Positions 57,085-64,000 of a stretch of 64,000 nt of DNA are shown piece after piece. The number at the start of each line of letters is the position of its first letter. Position 1 is the first letter of the stretch. The stretch is from Rotaria sordida (lineage: Eukaryota; Rotifera; Eurotatoria; Philodinida; Philodinidae): the NCBI GenBank assembly GCA_905250125.1, contig CAJNOL010000242.1:124001-188000 (forward strand), in the 5' to 3' direction. A program made the position numbers and the translations under genes. The notes under the pieces were generated by a model that did not search any database, was not told the DNA's origin, and was given only the letters and a program-made list of their open reading frames with translations.

Positions 57085-58896
57085 TCTTTTTTTTTATGTC
57101 GTTTGATTCTACACTCAAATAAAACGAATAGAATTTTTTTTTCAAGTATTAGTATTTTGGTAGACGATAGAATTTCTTTGATTTCATTCCTATTAAATAA
57201 ATGTAGAGAAAATATTGATTTAAGCATTAAATAAACTATGGTTGTCTATCGTGTGATCGATTGACAATAATGATTTCAAAAAACATTCTCGTTGTACATC
57301 AACCGATTAATTGCATTTTACCATTATTTAGTAATATGCCTTAGAGAAGCATTAATTTCAGTTGTATATTGACAAATCATCTAGATTTGTTGTTTTTTGA
57401 AGAACGAAAAAAAAAGTTACTTCGTATTTATGAAGACATCAACTAAAAATAAATGTGTACAACTTCGCGAAAAAAAGGATGTTTAACCATTTTATTGTTT
57501 CATTTATATTTTGTTAACTATGAACATTTATGAAAAGTGTAATACCGTTTGGTAAATAATATACATCTTTAAATATTTCGACAAGATAAATTTCGTTAGT
57601 TGATTCATGTTTTATTTTTAAAAATTTACAATCAAATTTGTTATCACAGCAACTAATGTTGGAGTATAGGAAATAAAAAGATCATTCAATAACGAAAGAC
57701 ACGCTCAGAATATAAGATGTCGTTTGCTTATGGGATAATTGTAATCTTAGATAAATCTACGATTTCAGTCGTAGCTATTGGTGTACAGTAAAATGTCTCC
57801 AAAATTAAGAAAATTCAAAAACTTTCATATCTATTACTGTTTAACAAAACTGTCCAATGGTTTCAATTAAAACCATTCACATCTTGTCATTTTTAGATCA
57901 TTTTAAGATACTGTTAGTAATTGTCTTGTGGTTGAATCGAGTTTTCATCAAACTACTCTTCATTTATTTGTACAAGAAATGAGTTTTTTTCGATCTGAAT
58001 ATAATCGAAGCTCAGATTGTGGTCCTTTGGTTTTCTGTTAAATATCATCACAAATTATATGGTATAGAAATGATTTATCTGGACAATAAATGATCTAAAT
58101 TATAGTAAAGTCAGAAATAGTAATCAATCGAAAACAAACGATTGGCCGATTGACATGAACTATGAAAAGTAAATTACAAGTTGACTGGATAAACAATTTG
58201 CTTTCCTGGCTCTTTCCAGACGTACAGAATCTAAATATGTGCACTAACGTGCGTTGAAGGAATCTTTCAAGTTTGGAAAATTTTTTCGTTCAAAAATTCG
58301 AATAAAGAAAATATTTCTCTTGTAGCAATAAGGGCATCAACTTCGTACACATCTTCAATGATTTATTTATTGATTAGAAAGTATCAAAACAGGCTCTTCT
58401 TGTATTTAAATATACAATTGGAAGTGGCAGCCGATCGATTGAATCGTCGCTGTCCTTTCCCAAAATAGTTGTAGAAGATTCCAGCTACCGATCAATAAAT
58501 CGGCTTACATCTCTATATAAAACTTGTCACTTTTTGAAATGAAATCAAAATCAATCTTCAGTCAAATGGTATTTGCCCATAAGAACTCTTCCCTTACGAA
58601 CATTAGTTATGAAAATTCAGTTGTTTTTCTGTAAATGTGAATATTTGATGAATTTATATTATTGAAAATAAAAAAACAAAAGATATTCTTTGATAAATGC
58701 TTAGCGTTTTTTTTTTCTTCGTTTATTAATGAAACAAATAATACAACAATGAGCGCGCGCGCACACACACACACACACGGTCTAATACTTTAAACAGATA
58801 GAAAAAAAAAACAGGCGACAAAGATCAACTGTACAAATGTGTGCAGTTACTCTCAACAATGAGCAATACAAAAAAAGAAAATAAATGAACTAATAA
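57085..58896. other. Intergenic, no gene recognised
   Basis: It should include the promoter of the cysteine-rich protein gene at its left and the 3' untranslated region of the ZMYM-type gene at its right. On the minus strand AATAAA occurs at 58722-58727, about 170 bp after that gene's stop. A GCGCGC/CACACA microsatellite lies at 58751-58778. Confidence 0.5.
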
Positions 58897-61800
58897 TTAA
58901 CTAATACTTGTTGATTGTGATGTTGTAACATTGCTATTAGTTTCAACAGGTTTTGTTTGATTATAATAATCAGGTAGAAGTTTAAGACGATTAAGTATTT
59001 GATCAATTATTGTTGCTGATAATGGTTCATTAGAAAACCAAAGTGAATTTTCAAGAATTTGTCCAGTTATTGGATGTAAATAGAAAATATCAGCTGTACC
59101 ACGTATTTGTTCAGGACTAAAATCCAAAACAAGAAAATAATATAGTTTAAAAAGTAAAAATAAAAATTTACCATTTTGAAATATAAAAATCATATTGTTT
59201 TATTGGACATCGTATTGGATCATTCATTTGTTCAGTTATTTCATAAACAGTTGGTGAATTTGCTAATGATTTCAGATCTTTATTCAAAACAAAACAAAAA
59301 AGACTATTAGTGCAATCCTTATGAGTTAAAAATGTGAAACATGATGTCGCTGATCTCAGAAAGATTTCATTTATTTCTATACTTCTGTTAGATCGTGTTT
59401 CATAAAAAAAAAAAGGAATATTTTTTAATTTAAAAACAAAATTATCATTTACCAGGATTATGAGCATAAAATCTTAAATAATTCATTTGTTGTCCTTGTG
59501 GTATACTTGTTGATAAACGTATCCATTGAGAATATTTTCCAAAATTTGCAAATGATATCGCCATATGTGATTCAACAGTTTTTAAATTAAAATATTTTGT
59601 ATTTGTATAAATAAGTGTTGTTAATAAAGACCATGGTGTTAATGTACCAAATTGATGTACATCATATAATAGATCTTCATCAATTAATGATACATATGTA
59701 TTAGCTAAGAGAAATTGTATACAAAAAAGAAAAAACAAAATTTATTTATTATTTTTATTATATTTTACTTACAATCAGTTACAACACGTGGTATATAATT
59801 TAAAAGAATTTTATTTAATGTTGAATTAAATTCAACATAACGTGGATCAAATAAATCAATTTGACGATTATTTAAATTTAAATAAAATTGTATACCTAAA
59901 AACAAAAATTTTATATTAAATAATCGCCGTAGTAAGATGAATTCAATTTAGATTTATCTCAAATTCTGTTTTTTTTGCAAAAGATCTCTTCATAGTTGCA
60001 CTATATTAATTAAAACAAGATATTTTTCTTTTCATGGCGTGTTTATTTTTCTGCAATCAAAAAACATCCTTGGTCTCACAATTTATAATAATTTTCAAGT
60101 TTTGAACATACCTAAACAAAGATAATAGATGCTTTCTGGTAAATATTGATGACCTGTCGGACGACGAACTTCACGTATGAATACATCCATAACAGGTTGT
60201 AATTCATCTCCATTTGTATATGAGAGTAAATCGGATTTAATTAGATATTCTTTGGCTATTGCTTCATCTACAATTTCAGAGAAAAAAAAACTTATAATAT
60301 TCAATTGAATAGAATACCTTCAGGTGTAGTTGATGTTGATGGATATAAGATAGATCGATTACGTTGTGTAGACCATTGTTGAAATGCTTCAACACCATAA
60401 GTCCATTTAAGATGATCACCAGCATCGGGTAACATTCGAAGAAGCTAATATATAATAGAAGAATTTCTATTGACAAGAAATTATTTCTAGATAATACTTT
60501 TTGAACTTCAGGATCATTTGATGTTACAGGATCAATATAATGTGCTTCAAGATCAAGTTCAGGTAAATTTTCAATAGTTTGTGATGTTGCTAAATAAGAA
60601 TCTAATACACCGAAAAAAAAACTAGAACAACAGCAAAAAAGATTATATCAAGTAAACCAACCATCACGAGTTAAATCCATCATCATCATTGAATCATTAA
60701 CATGACTTGTTATTGTTTGTTGTGGTTGATTTTCAGCTCGTACAAGACTTTCAGCATACATAACAAGTGCTGCTTCAAATGGATCATCTGGTAAAAGATC
60801 ACGTTGAGTCTAAAATTATTTCATTTTTTTAAAATTCTCTATATTCAACAATTCAAATAATGATTTTAATAGCTAATGGAGTTTTCTATCGAATGCATTC
60901 TATATATCAAGATTTCTAAAAAAAACAACCAGATACAGTAGTTTTCATGTAGGGAACTGCAAAGTAGTCCTAATCCCGTTATGTTTTCTGTTTAAGAACT
61001 GGACTACATATTTTCATACTTATTATTTTGTTCTGACTAATAATCTACAAATTGACTCTTTTTTTTATTTATGATTGAGATGAAATCATAGATCTTATTT
61101 CGATCCTGAACCGGAACTATCTTGGAAGTCAGCTCACTCATTTAGATTCTGTATCGATTGAAGAACTATTAGTTTTGAGAGAATTTTCTAAGTCATACGG
61201 TCAGAATCAAGGAAAATTTTGAATGAGACAAGAATATGATTTTGTAGTTCTTTAGTTTTGATGCATGCGTATAAAAGATTATTACAAAAATTATTTTTTG
61301 CTAGAAACGAAATCGAAATCAGAAGCAATAAAAAACTTTAACTGATATCGGAACCAAAAGAAAGGTGATCCCGCCGTTCTCTATTTTTAGGTCCTAGAAG
61401 ACTATCTTTTAACAATGCTATATTAAAGAACAGAAAATTCTGAACAAAATGACGGATCGACGGGTTTTCTGTGACCTTCCCTTAAAAAAATTAAAAGTAT
61501 AAAAATATTGCAAGAAAAGACGTTTTTTAGAAACCATGTTATCATAGTTCATTGATGGAACCTTCAATAGAAAATTTCATTGTCTATTAAAATTACTATT
61601 TGGATTTGAGTTAGGTGCTTAACATTATAGAGAAAAAACAAATCAAAAAAATACATTGTTATTAAACTTCTTTTTTCTTTCATCATTTTATATCTTACTT
61701 GAAGATATTCTCGAATATTTTTATAAGTTTTTTTTGATACAGGTATCATAATCGGTACAAAAACAGGTACAGGAATTGGTACTGCTTTTGGTTGAAATAG

Positions 61801-63195
61801 TCGATAACTTGGTGATGGTGATGGAAGATAAAGTGGTACAGGTAATGTAACTAAAGGTACATCTGGAATCATATGTTCCATTTCTATATATATATACATA
61901 AAAATTTATAATTTTAATCAAAAGACAAACAAACAAACAAAAAAGAAAAAGAAACCTGTTTGTGTTGCTATAGTAAATCTTGTTGGTTTAGCTTCAACTT
62001 CTCGTTCAAATACTAATGGTTTACACATTGTCATTTTATTTTTCATTGTTGATGGATTTGTTATTTGTTGTGGCATAATAAGTGGTATAAAAGATTTTAC
62101 ATGATATAATTCATCATCAGGCCAACGTGGTTGTTTTTTATTTGCGATTGTTGTTGTTGTTGTTGTTGTTGTACGCATATCAGTTACTGTACGTGGTTTT
62201 CTTCCTGGTCCAATAGTTGTTGTTTGTGATGATGTTCCAGATGAAATTTGAGATTGTTGTGATGGTCGTGGATAATCCATTAAACGATAAGGTATATCAT
62301 CTTCATCATCTTCTGCTTTATGTAATGGCATTGATGATGGTGTTGGTGGAATAGGATTTCCATGTTCATCACGATCCAATAATGGAAATGTAACAAAATC
62401 AGCATCTTGTTTTGGTTTAGGTACACGTGTTGAACGACGTGTTGGACCTAAATTATCATTACCACTCATAGAATATGATGGAGGAGATAAATCACGATCT
62501 GAATCAGCATCATCATCATCATCCTCGGATGAACGACGTCGAGAACGATTTCTATGAGAGAATAAAATAAATATTTTGTTTTTTGTTTTTTCTTTCTTTT
62601 GAACATATTTACTGAAACCAAGAAAGTGGTCGTCGTTGAGAAGATTGTTGATGATGTTCAATATTACTTGATGTTGTTATACGTCGTTGTTGTCCTAATG
62701 ATGATGTTAATGATTGTTGTTTATTAGATATTAATCCAGTACGATTATGATATTGTCCTAGTCCGACAGTTGCTGGTCGTCCAAAAAACATTCGTTCATC
62801 ATTAATTGTTTGTTGTTGTTGTAAAGGTTTACGAATTGTTGTTCCTCCACTTGATGTTATTGTTGATTTAACAGCTGTACCTGGTCGACCAACAACAGGT
62901 GTACCACCATATGTATTAGCTGTACGAGATTGACGTGATCCGAATGTATTAATATGAATATTTGATTTAGTTTCAATTGGTTGTTCAATAAATTTTTGTT
63001 CAATACCAATTGGTACAATATCAGCTGGTGGCTGTTGAATAAGTGATGTTAATTCTTGAAGAAGAATTTCAGCTGATGGTTGAGATTGAGAAATTTGAGA
63101 TAACGGTAGAACAGTAATAGTAGACGATTCTGTTGATGTTTCCGGAGGAGCAGGTACAGTTAATAATTCAATTGTTTGACCAATACCGGGTAAAT
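58897..63195 (-). CDS. ZMYM/QRICH1-type protein, C-terminal part
   Basis: Eleven minus-strand exons, all joining in phase: 63195-62613, 62551-61956, 61883-61699, 60809-60662, 60601-60498, 60444-60318, 60267-60112, 59895-59773, 59704-59453, 59277-59172 and 59116-58897; about 866 residues visible. The first two exons are low-complexity (Q, S, T and an acidic SSEDDDDDADSD run). Then comes the proline-rich hallmark of ZMYM proteins (VTLPVPLYLPSPSP, KAVPIPVPVFVPIMIPV) and a helical DDPFEAALVMYAESLVRAEN segment. The C-terminal domain shared by ZMYM2/3/4 and QRICH1 (DUF3504) follows: WTYGVEAFQQW, YLPESIYYLCLG, DEDLLYDVHQFGTLTPWSLL, NTKYFNLKTVESHMAISFAN, DPIRCPIKQYDFYISKCPEQ and FYLHP. The family acts as nuclear chromatin-associated corepressors. 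Zinc-finger exons are not in the window and should lie beyond the right edge. Confidence 0.87.
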
Positions 63196-64000
63196 CTAGA
63201 AAACAAAAATGTAAAAGAAAGATCATTAATGAACTTACAAGAAGATTTATTATATAATTCTGGCAAAGATTAGAGAATCACTTGTTTGAGTGATGGTGTT
63301 TCCTCGCTTTATTCAAATATGGAATTAGATTTCTTCAATGCTATTGGTAAACTGAAGAAAATAAATGTTTATTAAAATTTATCGATTTTTGCCTAACTGA
63401 AAATATAGAACCACAATCATATTTTCGCTATTTGTGGATCACATAGATATTGGTTTTGCTTGAAAGTCATACGAGCAGATAGAGAAACTCTGACTGAACA
63501 TTACAAAGAAAATGAATTTTAATACATATTTGTTTGCTATTCAGCTTAGTAATAGCGTTGAGGAAATCTAATTCCATATTTGAATAAATCATATTCGAAT
63601 GTATAGAGTCGTATTGGCTTTTCTCCAAAGTCTAGAATGGTCGCAAGTGAGCAAAGAATATCAGTCAAACAGATGGTCTTATAATTTTAGACAGAACTGC
63701 ATCGAGTAGAGAGCTGTGGGTCCTTCCAGACCCGACCTGGATCCTACATTTTATTTTTTGTCGGACCTGATTATACGTTTTTATGGACCTGCTGTCCCCC
63801 AAATGAGAAATACAACAACAAGATATAACTGTACGTTGAGTTTTTTTTCTGAGAGTAACGAATAAATAGCTAAAATCTTGATCCCTCACTTGTTCATGTA
63901 CATGAACGGTACCAAGTATTGATGGAAAAAACCTCGGGTTTGGACCTGCAGCTGCCTACTTTCGAGTAAAATTTTAAGATTCTCGTACTCAATAATGCAT
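63196..64000. other. Right edge, probable intron of the ZMYM-type gene
   Basis: It precedes the first visible exon, which has a clear acceptor (TTTTCTAG). It contains the foldback at 63308-63588 and, near 63715-63800, GC-richer GGGTCCTTCCAGACCCGACC and TCGGACCTG words. The minus ORF 63665-63889 has no features. Confidence 0.55.
63308..63588. mobile_element. Foldback miniature element
   Basis: TTTATTCAAATATGGAATTA and GATTTCTTCAATGCTATTGG on the left recur as the reverse complement at the right edge (TAATTCCATATTTGAATAAA), with arms of about 55 bp. No target duplication could be fixed. Confidence 0.65.

Overview
The window looks like part of a bdelloid rotifer nuclear genome. It is very AT-rich, and its housekeeping genes of animal type are cut by many short GT-AG introns, often 50-75 bp. 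Several start codons sit directly behind a 3' splice-site AG, as expected for spliced-leader trans-splicing. The largest single ORF is an intronless R-S-E ADP-ribosyltransferase fused to kinesin-light-chain-type TPRs, an architecture known to be expanded in bdelloids. Short GTGGGTGTG-like tracts also resemble the TGTGGG telomere repeat of bdelloids. The assignment is an inference from these features, not from a database search.

Layout, left to right. 0-1.2 kb: the 5' exons of an MFSD12-like transporter on the minus strand, running off the left edge. 1.2-4.6 kb: intergenic DNA with two clean small DNA transposons, a hAT-type element with an 8-bp target-site duplication and a Mutator-type foldback with a 10-bp duplication. 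4.6-17.9 kb: a 14-exon OXR1/TLDc-family gene on the minus strand (LysM, GRAM-like and TLDc domains), whose large introns hold degenerate foldbacks, a 24-bp minisatellite and a piggyBac-type element. 17.9-22.7 kb: intergenic, with a TA-flanked inverted-repeat element. 22.7-28.5 kb: a housekeeping cluster: a tiny NDUFB1-like gene (minus), then ZFPL1, mitochondrial ribosomal proteins uL18m and uS11m, and EMC4, all plus strand. The last three have splice acceptors abutting their ATGs, and uS11m and EMC4 are only 36 bp apart, so at least those two probably form an operon. 29.2-29.8 kb: a hypothetical gene on the minus strand.

30-41.9 kb is a repeat-built accessory region. It holds an 0.8-kb near-perfect hairpin element, then three tandem copies of a 1.3-3.4 kb unit. 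A 1.9-kb hAT-type element, itself carrying a decayed mariner, sits in the first copy, and the homologous site in the second copy is empty. The third copy forms the 5' flank of the ADP-ribosyltransferase-TPR gene (41.9-44.5 kb). 44.6-46.7 kb holds a GC-rich block and an AT-rich satellite with about 220-bp higher-order periodicity. 48.9-51.5 kb contains scattered coding-like fragments of an unidentified minus-strand gene, with a 250-bp piggyBac-type miniature element among them.

55.4-57.1 kb encodes a type II membrane protein with a cysteine-rich extracellular part (five exons, minus strand). 58.9-63.2 kb encodes the C-terminal half of a ZMYM/QRICH1-type protein (eleven exons, minus strand), whose zinc-finger exons would lie beyond the right edge. 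No tRNA, rRNA, CRISPR array or bacterial gene was recognised. All exon joins come from reading splice sites and frames by eye.
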